Shown here: one piece after another, positions 17,501 through 26,000 of the stretch
Layout: each line of letters begins with the position of its first letter
Position numbering within the stretch: position 1 is the stretch's first letter
NCBI GenBank assembly: GCA_947164965.1
Contig: CAMUYR010000028.1
Location: 1-45,480, forward strand
Source: an uncultured Prevotella sp.
GTDB lineage: Bacteria > Bacteroidota > Bacteroidia > Bacteroidales > Bacteroidaceae
Length of the DNA stretch: 45,480 nucleotides
Direction: 5' to 3'
The notes under the pieces: model-generated
What the model was told of the DNA's origin: nothing
Databases searched by the model: none
Seen by the model: the letters and a program-made list of their open reading frames with translations, nothing else
Program-made: the position numbers and the translations under genes

Positions 17501-18991
17501 TCCGTCTTTGGGCACGATGTGTACGATGATATAATGGTCGTTGCCGTCGCTGTTGTCAATCTGGGTGATGATGTTGCCCGCTTGGTTTACAGCCGCTAGG
17601 TTAAACGTGCTGGCATCGGGCTCCGTCAATGTGCCGCTTGTAGTTTTATAGAACGTTACCGTAGCATACTCGCCGAAGCTATGCTGTAGCTTCATTTTAT
17701 CGGTGATGTTCGCCTTGATGGTCACGTTATTATCCGGCATGGTGAATGTCGTCGTCGTTGCCGATGCATTAGCGAAGGTCACATTATCCGTTGCTCCTGC
17801 CGTCCAGCCCAGGAACACCTCTTTTGCGTCTAAAGCCCTGGCAGTAACCGTTACCGTTTGCCCTGCTTTTGCACTCGTAGCAGCCGCACCACCCACCGAT
17901 GCTGTACCGTCGGTCATGGCAATACTGTGGGAGTATTCCTTCAATAATACTGTATTCAGAGTCGAACCATCCGCAACGACAGTAGTGCCAACAGGGGCAT
18001 ATTTGTTTATTTCTGTCGCTGCTCGCGTATTATTATATCCAGAAATGGAGCAAGCGGTCAACTGCAATTGAGAAGTATTATCGATAGAGAGCCTGAAATC
18101 GTCATCATACGCAATAAATATGCCTTTCTTAACACTTAAGATCGCATTATTCTGTAAGGTTATAAAATCAGCCATCCATTGGAGACTATTGTAATCACCG
18201 TTGTCACATGTAACTGTCGAGTTGTCTATCAATAGAGTATGAGTATTACCGCCCGTGCTATTATTTATATTCGTACAATTCAATGTAGAGTTAGTAATCG
18301 TAAGATTATAAACGCTACTTAAGGATCCACATGTGAGGGTTGAACCAGTAATGGTTACATCACCCTGATTTGAGATATCACCAAACACAACTGTGCCAGT
18401 ACCATTGATAATGGATAAATCACCAATTTTACCATGAATGTCACGGGTAAAGGTCACGTTTTTTCCATTCAGGTCAATGGTAATGTTTCTAGTGCCACCA
18501 GGAAAGTCGTAATCTGCGCCTGTTTCATTGATGTCAGTGTCAATCTTAATCGTCTTCGTCTCATTAGCAAGCACTGCATCGAACGCAGAAGCCAGCGAAG
18601 GATATTTATTATCCCCAATGCTCACCTTACTGGGCACGAACGTAGCGGTGAGATTCACACCTGTCCAAGCCTTTGGACAAATAAAGGTTATGTCGCGGGA
18701 TTCACCATAGTTGGTGCCAGCGGCTTCACTGATGACAGCTTTATCAGAAGCGTCTGCCTTGTTCGCAGCAACGATGTTACTACCAATGATTGAATAATTT
18801 GCAGCGGGCGTTACGGTGATAGTCACCTCGTAATAAGAGATGTTTTCTACCACCGACTTACAGGTGATGGTGCCATTATCAGCCGCATTGGTCCATGTGA
18901 CATCTCCTGTGCCGAAAGCAGCCCACGCCCCGGTGCTGCTGATGATGAGCACCAGTAGGGCTAACATTGTTTTAATGGTTTGTTTCATCAT
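14591..18991 (-). CDS. Large secreted protein with beta-helix, MBG and Big_2 domains
   Basis: This predicted extracellular protein of 1466 residues starts with a signal peptide ending SSTGAWA. Next comes an InlB-B-like region to about residue 115, then a repetitive beta-solenoid-like region (about 130-330) with motifs such as DVTITGSTL and NLTITNSTL. An InlB-B repeat follows (WTAGATDNVTF...TFTMPDNNVTI). After that come MBG-type domains (ITYGDTPVNDGVTYTGF and the YKLPAANTQAF strand, closely matching the 9651 protein), two Big_2-like domains (TYTSSNPSVAIVENGTIKA and VVSVDAAGKITALKEG), another MBG pair, and a C-terminal WATY...VPAGIKAY domain. It ends with the shared tail WYTLDGHKLNGKPAKKGLY...K, preceded by a GEG element. 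The beta-solenoid part is visibly more AT-rich than its flanks. Function unknown. Confidence 0.85.
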   Translation of the reverse strand: MMKQTIKTMLALLVLIISSTGAWAAFGTGDVTWTNAADNGTITCKSVVENISYYEVTITVTPAANYSIIGSNIVAANKADASDKAVISEAAGTNYGESRDITFICPKAWTGVNLTATFVPSKVSIGDNKYPSLASAFDAVLANETKTIKIDTDINETGADYDFPGGTRNITIDLNGKNVTFTRDIHGKIGDLSIINGTGTVVFGDISNQGDVTITGSTLTCGSLSSVYNLTITNSTLNCTNINNSTGGNTHTLLIDNSTVTCDNGDYNSLQWMADFITLQNNAILSVKKGIFIAYDDDFRLSIDNTSQLQLTACSISGYNNTRAATEINKYAPVGTTVVADGSTLNTVLLKEYSHSIAMTDGTASVGGAAATSAKAGQTVTVTARALDAKEVFLGWTAGATDNVTFANASATTTTFTMPDNNVTIKANITDKMKLQHSFGEYATVTFYKTTSGTLTEPDASTFNLAAVNQAGNIITQIDNSDGNDHYIIVHIVPKDGYWTDQQLLMAMETGASLAPSKAPGLDLGQALTLLKADDGRHDGAGWYYYKLPKEHTTTAGYTTSTIDGFVVPKFDLSAGTLSTSTASTSEVTLTANAAGNWQTIIKLNKTSFEYNGQNQTSTFSNAGNKIVVTKDGTTAAEFTIGDYLNFKIKNTGTDPVTLVESMKNAGGYTGVVGTFANTIFTNSKDVPFAITKKALTVTAKPKTITYGDTPVNDGVTYTGFVDGENENTAGIFGTSALSYAYSYAQYGNVGNTYTITPSGLTAANYDITFVNGTLTVNQKEVGLNWGATTFTYNGTAQAPTCTANGLVNNDVINVTVTGTQTTTGNYTATASALTGDKAGNYKLPAANTQAFTINPKRVNDSNIADDKDNNITIVLTDIPTEGYTYDGTAKTPTITVKDGDTEIPSGEYTVTITNNTNAGTATVTITDKDGGNYNVSGTTTFTINKASTEIAIAVPTLDNLNVNDEIASGASLSPAAAGSLTYTSSNPSVAIVENGTIKALAAGTATITVSFAGNDNYSAAVSKTIAVTVSLNNASVSVDNGTNLELLVGGTHNIVTTTTPDGLTVTYTADASGVVSVDAAGKITALKEGNATITVSVGGDGVYTENSKTVNVHVTKVLTNPDINLGGFTITGGYTYNGDTQKPTIIVKDGETTIPADEYTVTIKDGDGNTVTDPKDAGTYTVTITDNDGGNYTVSGTTTFTINKATLTVTANAQEKEIGADDPALTYTYEGLAAGDNITGNLTREAGEAVGSYAISKGTLTAGDNYDIDFTEATLTIYRTLSLFSGSNEWATYVAQENLAVPAGIKAYIVTSVNGNTIITKNISYIPADVPILLQRTDNAVGDVKAVAGTGTDDVSGNKLVGNATAATDIQIYKDYVLYNNQFVLAGVSSVGAGKAYLPATAISSPAGAPRYLTICYGETMGINSLTPTLSEGEGAWYTLDGHKLNGKPAKKGLYIKNGVKVVIK
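14682..14716 (+). repeat. GEG palindromic element in the 14591 gene tail
   Basis: GCTCCCTCGCCTTCGG...GTTGGGGTGAGGCT encodes LTPTLSEGEGA just before WYTLDGHKL, at the position equivalent to the copy at 9742. Confidence 0.9.
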
Positions 18992-19017
18992 ATCTTTTTT
19001 CTTTTATTCTTTTATCT

Positions 19018-19078
19018 GTTAGTCCGCTTTCAGCGGAGAAATTGTTCAAAATTTAATTCAAAATTAATCAAAATCTAT
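19018..19078 (-). repeat. Surface-locus intergenic module, truncated copy 2
   Basis: Only the TCCGCTTTCAGCGGA hairpin and the following AT-rich TTCAAAATTTAATTC part are present. The module breaks off at the stop of the PDDEXK_3 fragment, which appears to have replaced the rest. Confidence 0.82.
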
Positions 19079-19402
19079 TTAAAACAATTTGACTTTCTCG
19101 ATGTCATCGGTTATGGGATCATACTCGTACCATTCTGAGAAGAGGCTTTCTCCACCGAAGTTGATGAGCATACCGTAAGGCTGATGAGTTAGTCGCATGT
19201 AGTTCCAAAGCTGCAGGCGATGCGGGGTATCCACATGCTTGACAGCCTTCAGCTCTACGATAATGTTACCATTGACCACCAGGTCCATTCGATAGTCCTG
19301 ATCAAGTTTTTTATTATGCTCGTCTATCAAGTTCATTATGATATCCTTATTTTGTTTAATTTTGTGGTCAATTTTGATTAATTTCTGCCCCGCAAGGGGC
19401 AC
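19079..19402 (-). CDS. GxxExxY-type (PDDEXK_3) protein, N-terminally truncated
   Basis: The 107-residue frame contains the conserved C-terminal part of the GxxExxY family, a PD-(D/E)XK nuclease-like fold of unknown role. DYRMDLVVNGNIIVELKAV supplies the D...E-x-K core, followed by QLWNYMRLTHQPYGMLINFG. The N-terminal third that carries the name-giving GxxExxY motif is missing. Residues 1-7 (MPLAGQK) are encoded by the repeat module upstream, so the real start, if it is translated, may be the ATG at 19336 (MNLIDEHNKK). It sits between two partial copies of the intergenic module, and a stretch at its upstream edge (19357-19403) is repeated at 19493-19540. It is best read as a gene fragment carried into the locus. 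Confidence 0.65.
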   Translation of the reverse strand: MPLAGQKLIKIDHKIKQNKDIIMNLIDEHNKKLDQDYRMDLVVNGNIIVELKAVKHVDTPHRLQLWNYMRLTHQPYGMLINFGGESLFSEWYEYDPITDDIEKVKLF

Positions 19403-19633
19403 TTCTTTTCTTTCTTCCTTTTTCTGTTAGTCCGCTTTCAGCGGAGAAATTGTTCAAAATTTAATTCAAAATCTATCAAAAATAATTTTCTTTTAATTTT
19501 GTGGTCAATTTTGATTAATTTCTGCCCCGTGAGGGGCACTCCTTTTATTACTTGCCTTCTGGCCGACCCATTACCCAAGGACTACCCTAAGGTTACCGTA
19601 AGGTTACCCTTAGGTTACCGTTAGGTTGTAACC
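19403..19633 (-). repeat. Surface-locus intergenic module, copy 3, plus TAAGGTTACC tract
   Basis: No gene is seen here. The span holds a third copy of the module (hairpin TCCGCTTTCAGCGGA at 19430-19444 and TGCCCCGTGAGGGGCA near 19522-19537). A short duplication of GTGGTCAATTTTGATTAATT is shared with the PDDEXK_3 edge. Next to the stop of the 19634 gene, at 19577-19637, there is a tract of TAAGGTTACC/TTAGGTTACC words. Confidence 0.85.
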
Positions 19634-22600
19634 TTATCGAATAATCACCTTTTTTCCTTGGTTAATATACATGCCTTTCTGTGCAGGCTTACCACTTATC
19701 TTCCGTCCGTCGATGGTGTACCATACTCCCTCGCCTTCGGAGAGGGTTGGGGTGAGGCTATTGATTCCCATCGTCTCGTCCTCTCCGAAGTCGAATGGAA
19801 TGCCGCGGGTAGGCGCATTGCTGTTAGCTTTCTTGCCATGGTATGTGCCGCGAATCATATGCACCACGTTAAGTTTGGGGATGGTGACCACGACACTTAT
19901 GCTTCCAGATATATTGTCATAATTGATTGAGATGGGTGAGAGCTTATTGTCCTTGAAGCCGAGGACCATGTAGTCGGCAGCGGCAATCTCTGGTGTTGTA
20001 CCGACAGCTTTGGCAATCTGGTCCTTCATAGGCTCCGTCGTGTTGGTGGCGAAGAATGTGAGTACGGGCTCGGTATGATTATCCTTATGATCCTTTTCAA
20101 TGGCTTCCTCAGCTTTATCGTAGGCGTTCTCGATATTGTCAGCCTCCGTTTTAGATGTGCCGACAACGGGGATGTTAGTGGGCAGCGATCCGCTCTCAAC
20201 ACCAGCGATGATGGGTTCGCCGTTGGGGATGCCACCTCCCGTCACTTCCTGGAGTTCCATGAAATAGTTACCATCTTCGTCTTGGAGGATGTTGCAAGTA
20301 GGCACATACATCTTGACATCGTTGTCCGTCACTTTCCAGTCGCCCTGCTCTTGATAGAGCGCGGTGTATTGCTGTCCTGCCGCTACGGGGAAGTTCTTCG
20401 ATGGGCGCAACGTCTGGTTAGCAATGCTAGCGAGGGTTGCGCTCGTACCATCGCCGAATATGTAGTCAGCGTCGGTATTTCCGAGGATGGTCTCTGTGCC
20501 ATCAATGATGAGGGCCTTGCCTGTGGGAATCTTAACGGAGGCGCTGATACCGGTGGATTCGAGAGCAGCGTAGTAGCTGGTGGCCTTAATGAAGTCAGTG
20601 CCGTTAGTCAAGCTAAGGTTGATGTTGGCGGTGCCAAAGTCTGTGGATGCTGTGGATGCTTTTATACCAGGTTCAGCTTCTGTAATGCAGGAAACCTGTC
20701 CGCCGCTGATTGTGATGTTGGCAGTTCCATTGTTGGAACGGGTGCAAATGCCATCGGTGTAAGTGGAGATAGAAACTTCTCCACCTCTGATGGTGACGTC
20801 CGCAACGCTATTAAAGGAGGCAGCACTGATGCCTCTGCCATTTAGGTCAGTGTGATTGACAGTATTCACCTTTCCGCCATTAATTGTCACATTCGCTGTG
20901 CCGTTATTAGCGCTGGCAAAGATGCCTAGACTAATACCGTTCGTGGTCGTATTAATATTGCCACCATTGATAGTTATGCTAACGTCACCGTCCGCATTGT
21001 CGTAGGTGTATATGGCATTGAAGTTGAGGGAGGTGGTAATAGTGAGTAACCCCATGTCAGTGCCAATACTCTGGCTATAGATAGCGATGTCTCCACCAGA
21101 TTGGATTCCGTGACCAGAACTGGGAGTAATGCTCATCTCCGCACCGTCGGCTAAAATGAGATGGGCATCATCATCGAACGTAACCTTGCCAGTATAGGCC
21201 GCATCAGTGCCGTCAGTGGCGTCGGTGTTCCAGTTGTTCGTCACATACCAGCCGCCGTCGAGGTAGGTGGCGCCGCCGCCGGTGAGGATATAGACCTTGG
21301 TATTGGCATTGGTCTTCTTCTCGACAAGTTTTTTCTGCGTGTCATCCCAATCCATGTACTTCACGTCAGTGTTGTAGTACGTCAAGCCATTGATGGTGAA
21401 GTCCTTAGCAGGCATAGCGAAGGTCGCGGCGGTTACCACGTTACCAGGCTCAGCCATAGCGTCCTCGATGGCATCAGCCGGCGTAGTAGCGAACTCGATG
21501 CCGTTCTGACCGTAGTTCTTGTCGGTGGTCAGCGTCACGTCGTCGTTGGCCTTATATATATAATAATGTGTTGTCTTTTCTGTTGACAGAGCCTTGTCGA
21601 TGGTGATGTCGAAGGTGCGGTTGTAGCCGTTGGCGGTAATGCCCATAGCGGCATCTACCTGCACCAGATTACCGTCGATGGGTCGCAGCGTCTTGCCGGC
21701 GATGTCGTTTGCTGTTAGAGTAACGGGTGTATCCGTAAGATTGCCAACGATGTAGCTGGCGTCAAGCTCAGCCTCGTTTTCTCCAACGGGGTTATAAGCC
21801 ACGAAGCGCTTGCCGGCGGCGGTCTTTACGGCTTTGCCGCTGGTTCCATTGTTTGCGCAAGAGTAGCTGCTGGCCTTAATGAAGTCGCTGGCATTCGTCC
21901 AGTTCAGGATGATGTCGCCTTCACTAGACTTGATGCCGTCGCCGCCGGTGGCAGTCACCTGGCCTCCATTGATAAATACCTCGGCACCAGCATAGATGGC
22001 AAAGGACGTTTGTCCCGTAGCAGTAGCTGTAGCAGCGTGAGCTTTCACGTCGATGATACCGCCGTTGATAGTGATAGTATTGCTAGCGTAAATGCCGCTT
22101 GGAGCATAATGATTATCGGAAGGAGTTACTTCTACGCTGAGCTTGCCAGTACCTTGGCTCTGACCATAGATAAGGACTGAGTTTCCCGCATTGATAGCTA
22201 TCGTGCCAGTATTCGTCACGCTCATTTCACAGCCGTCGGCCAGGATGATGTGCGTGTCGCCATAGAGCCTGAGCTGAGTGCGGTAGTCGATGGCGCTGTT
22301 ACAGACATACCAGATCTCTTGGTCGCTCTTGCCGAGGTAGAGTTCCGTGCCGTCGAGGACATAAGCCTCGACCTCGCAGTTCTGAACTTCGCCGGTCTCA
22401 GAGAAACCTATGTAGTCGACAGTCTTCTTCGTCTTCTCCTTGAACTCCGCAGTAACCGTAACGTTATTGCCGTTAGCAGGCATCTGGAAACTGTAGAGGC
22501 CGGGCTTGCCGTTAACGGGAGTCACCGTAACGCTTTGGCCTACGCCAGGAGCATGGCGGCTGGGTGCCTCGGCAACGCCCGAGCCGTTGGATTCCTCAGC

Positions 22601-22894
22601 AGTAATCGTCATTTCTTTGACGGTGTAGCCGAAGTCAGGGGTAGCCTTGATATAGATGGTGCGGTCTGTGAGTTCCGCGCTGGCGAGCCTGTAACGACTC
22701 TTGCCGTTGTCGAATTGTAGGTCGGTGTTCGCGCTACAGTCGGGGTTTTGGTAGAACGTGAGTTTACCGCCATCATTGTCTCCTTGCGTGTAGATGATGT
22801 GGCCTAAGTCGTACTCTACGCCAGCCCATGCCTGTCCTGCCGTAAACAGTGTTACGACGAGGAGGGTTAAGATTTTCATTGTTCGTGTCATCAT
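19634..22894 (-). CDS. Large secreted beta-solenoid protein with ITINGG repeats
   Basis: This predicted extracellular protein has 1086 residues and a signal peptide ending TAGQAWA. It has an N-terminal InlB-B-like domain (to about 155; FQMPANGNNVTVTAEF). Two copies of a module follow with the markers WYV, (H)(L/I)ILADG and IY(G/S)QS (about 170-260 and 550-650), each leading into a beta-solenoid with ITINGG and VTINGGKVN turns. A beta-sandwich-like region (about 840-1010) and the shared tail WYTIDGRKISGKPAQKGMY...R follow, with a GEG element immediately before it. The WYV/ILADG/IYSQS module is also in the 29518 protein and in part in the 23017 protein. Function unknown; a surface adhesin or binding protein is plausible from the architecture. 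Confidence 0.83.
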   Translation of the reverse strand: MMTRTMKILTLLVVTLFTAGQAWAGVEYDLGHIIYTQGDNDGGKLTFYQNPDCSANTDLQFDNGKSRYRLASAELTDRTIYIKATPDFGYTVKEMTITAEESNGSGVAEAPSRHAPGVGQSVTVTPVNGKPGLYSFQMPANGNNVTVTAEFKEKTKKTVDYIGFSETGEVQNCEVEAYVLDGTELYLGKSDQEIWYVCNSAIDYRTQLRLYGDTHIILADGCEMSVTNTGTIAINAGNSVLIYGQSQGTGKLSVEVTPSDNHYAPSGIYASNTITINGGIIDVKAHAATATATGQTSFAIYAGAEVFINGGQVTATGGDGIKSSEGDIILNWTNASDFIKASSYSCANNGTSGKAVKTAAGKRFVAYNPVGENEAELDASYIVGNLTDTPVTLTANDIAGKTLRPIDGNLVQVDAAMGITANGYNRTFDITIDKALSTEKTTHYYIYKANDDVTLTTDKNYGQNGIEFATTPADAIEDAMAEPGNVVTAATFAMPAKDFTINGLTYYNTDVKYMDWDDTQKKLVEKKTNANTKVYILTGGGATYLDGGWYVTNNWNTDATDGTDAAYTGKVTFDDDAHLILADGAEMSITPSSGHGIQSGGDIAIYSQSIGTDMGLLTITTSLNFNAIYTYDNADGDVSITINGGNINTTTNGISLGIFASANNGTANVTINGGKVNTVNHTDLNGRGISAASFNSVADVTIRGGEVSISTYTDGICTRSNNGTANITISGGQVSCITEAEPGIKASTASTDFGTANINLSLTNGTDFIKATSYYAALESTGISASVKIPTGKALIIDGTETILGNTDADYIFGDGTSATLASIANQTLRPSKNFPVAAGQQYTALYQEQGDWKVTDNDVKMYVPTCNILQDEDGNYFMELQEVTGGGIPNGEPIIAGVESGSLPTNIPVVGTSKTEADNIENAYDKAEEAIEKDHKDNHTEPVLTFFATNTTEPMKDQIAKAVGTTPEIAAADYMVLGFKDNKLSPISINYDNISGSISVVVTIPKLNVVHMIRGTYHGKKANSNAPTRGIPFDFGEDETMGINSLTPTLSEGEGVWYTIDGRKISGKPAQKGMYINQGKKVIIR
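19725..19759 (+). repeat. GEG palindromic element in the 19634 gene tail
   Basis: ACTCCCTCGCCTTCGG...GTTGGGGTGAGGCT encodes LTPTLSEGEGV before WYTIDGRKI. This is the third paralog with the element at the same codon position. Confidence 0.9.
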
Positions 22895-23016
22895 ATCTTG
22901 TTTCTTTTTTTTCTTCTTCTTTCAACATATAATTGCCATGTAATTGCCCATATAATTTCTCATATAATTCATGATAATTCGTGGCTCATTCGTGGTAATT
23001 CGTGTTAAATAACTCC
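22895..23016 (-). repeat. Intergenic short-word repeats (TATAATTGCC and TTCGTGG types)
   Basis: This gap lacks the hairpin module found elsewhere in the locus. It has ACATATAATTGCCATGTAATTGCCC followed by AT-rich repeats, written here as units ATATAATTGCC and ATGTAATTGCC, then TTCGTGG/ATTCGTGG/AATTCGTG words. The same pair of phrases recurs at 32598-32690. No promoter box or gene is seen. Confidence 0.75.
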
Positions 23017-26000
23017 TTACTTCACTACTACCTTACGTCCTCCATTAACGTAGATTCCCTTCTTTGTCGGCTTGCCATTCAGCTTCCGGCCATCGAGGGT
23101 ATACCAGCTATCGTCTTTAACTTCTCTAACTTCTTTAACTTCTTTAACTCCTGTAATATCGTCTTTGCTAATCGTCAGCTTCTTCGGTGCCTGATAGGCG
23201 CTCATGCCTCCGGTGCTGACATTCAGCAGGCAGCGGTGGGCGGCGAGTCCCTGGTTCTGGTCCACGAGGATGAACTGGCCGCTGCGGAGCACGTAGCTCT
23301 TGATGCCGCTGTCGTTGTAGCCTTCGTAGATGAATCCGCCCTCAGTGTTGCAGGAGGCAGCGTTGGCGGCGATGCCGTTGTCAGTGGTGTTACCGTAGAA
23401 GGTGAAGCCGCTGCCCTCGCTCCATGCGAGGCCCGTCTGGGCATTATACCCGCTGGCAGGCACAGTACCTATTGCAATGAATGTAGCCTTCACGGGTGTT
23501 GTGACATTCTCGCCGCGCTGTATCAGCACTGGTGTGTAGGCAGGCATGATGACGAGGGCATCTTGTTCGTCTGCTGTTATTTCACTGATGGTTACCGTCG
23601 AGCCGCTGATGCCGCTGATGGTATAGGCCGTGCAGCCCTCAGGCACCTCGTATTCGTGCTCACCGCAGAATGTAGCCCAGAGGTTGGCAGTGTTGTCGGC
23701 AAACAGCATGGCGCGAGGCATCACGGTCAGCGTCACCTGGCATTCACCGAGCTTGTAATTCCTATTGTCCGGCGTGAAGGTCACGTCGAATTCGGTGACA
23801 TTGCTGTCGTCTGTGGTGGGTGCTACCGTCGCATCCTTCCACGCGAAAGTACCTTCTACCTCCAGTTCTCCCGCCTTCGCCTTGCCGCCCGTAAGGGTGC
23901 TGGCTGCGAGAGTCTTACCATCGGAGATGATTGATGCGGTGGGCAACTCCGTAATGGTGACGGCAGTTTCCTGAATATAGAATTCCTTTTCCGCATTGGT
24001 AATGGTATAGAGCGCGCCGTCCACGCTGTTGACGATGATCTTCGCCTTACTGCTCTCGGTGGAGGCATCGGTGTTGTTTTGGTACGTCACGGTATACTGA
24101 TCGTCTGGAACCTCCTTACCCTCCGCATAATACACCTTGACCTCAGGCTCCTTAACCTGCCCGTCGTAGTATATCGTTTCGTCGCTCACCAGTTTGATGA
24201 TGGGGCTTGTGACCGGCTTGGGAACCACGTTAAAGGTGATGGCTTCTGTTGCGGGGTTGTACTTTTCATTTCCGCTGAAGCCTGCCCACAGCTTGACCGT
24301 GCCAAGACCTATGGTCTTCAGATTAATATCCTCGCTGTTTTTGGCGTTGTTTCCGCTGTTGTTGACGGTTTGCCCCAGTTCGACCACGCCTGCGTCGGAG
24401 GAATTGGATATTTGCCATTTCCAGGAGGTGCCACTAACTGGCACATCGTTGACGGCATTGACGACAATGGGATTTTCCGGGTCGTATTCGATTTCGTCGC
24501 CGGTCTTGAACGCCGCACCCGCCGTGTTTTGCTTGCCGGTCAGGGTCACCTCGGAGTCGTTTCTCACTACGGTGAATGTGGCGGTGGCCTCCGCGCCCTG
24601 ATATCCCTCATCGCCGGCAAGTACTACATGGACCTGGTATGTGCCTGCCGGAAGCTCATCTAAATTAACATTATGAGAAGGATTACCGCCATGGGAAATC
24701 GTTTCATAAAACTTATTGTTCAGATAAACGATAATATCGCCCGTCGAGCCTTTATATATATCCTTATCCTCTGGGTATTTGTATGAGCAGGTCTTGATTG
24801 TGAACTCAACGTCCTCGCCTGCTTTATACTCGGATTTGCAGTCATTAATGGAAACCACGGAGCGACGGACCTCCACATCGAAGTCGCTGCGGGCAATCAT
24901 GTAGCAATAGGGCTCCGTCTCGTATCTCGCATACGCACTCGGAATGTAGATACCCTTACCTAAGTGCAGGGGATAGAGCCAGAAATTTCCCTTTATTATG
25001 GGCCTGTTGCCGGCATCGATTGAATAACCGCAGAACGTGATGGTACTTCCGTCAATCGTCGTGCTGAAAAGTGCTGGACTTGTGGTTTGAGTTTCGCTCG
25101 GCACGATGTTGTAAATCGCCCTGTTCCCAGTGAGTATAAAGTTGTCGCCCACAACGATGTAGGGGCCCATCTCGATGGTTTCACCGCAGACGGTAAGCGT
25201 GTTTCCATTCTGGCTGAAGCACGATGTACAATTTCCGTCCCCGTCCTTCGGGCAGTGACAATCACCAATAATATCACTCAGAATCTTGTAGCTTTCGCAC
25301 AGAGGAGCCGGGTTGGTATCATTCAAATAAAACGAATATTGTCCAAAACAGATAAAGTTGTCATACTGGAAAATCGCCTCTCCTCCGGCGTAGAAAATAT
25401 CCTTGCCGTCGGTATATGTCTTGTTTGCTTCCTCAAGTTGTTCGCCAGTCTCGTCTTCATAATAGACCTTCCCGTCGTCCTTGAGATAGAAATCCGGGCA
25501 GTTGATACCCACGTAATAGACATAGCCGCCATCAACGCCTGAGGATACGGCGACGCCGTCCAGGTCGACTTTCTTGTTGATGGTCTCTCCCTCATGGTGC
25601 CATAGAAGCTGTCCGCATACGACGTCGAGTCGGCTGACACCGTCCAGCGAGGTGGAACCGCTGACATTATATACGTGCATATTCGCGCTGTATTGTCCAT
25701 TGTCTAAGGTGTAGGTCGATTGGTAACCAGTTATGCCGCGAGCCTGCGTTCTGTAGGTATCGTTGTTATATAAAGCTTCATCGTCGTAAGTAAAGCCGTT
25801 GCTCCTGTGCCAGAGTGTTGTGTTTTCGCTGTTTGTCACATCTGTGCCGTTGTACGTCACCTTCACTTTCGGTTTGCACTCAGCGATAAGCCCGCTGCCG
25901 GGGCTGACGCGCAAGCCTTGATCCTCAGCTTCTTCGGGGGCAGCGAACCTCACAGGATTTTCGGTGACAGTGAACACAAAATTCGGGTCATTCTCAATCA

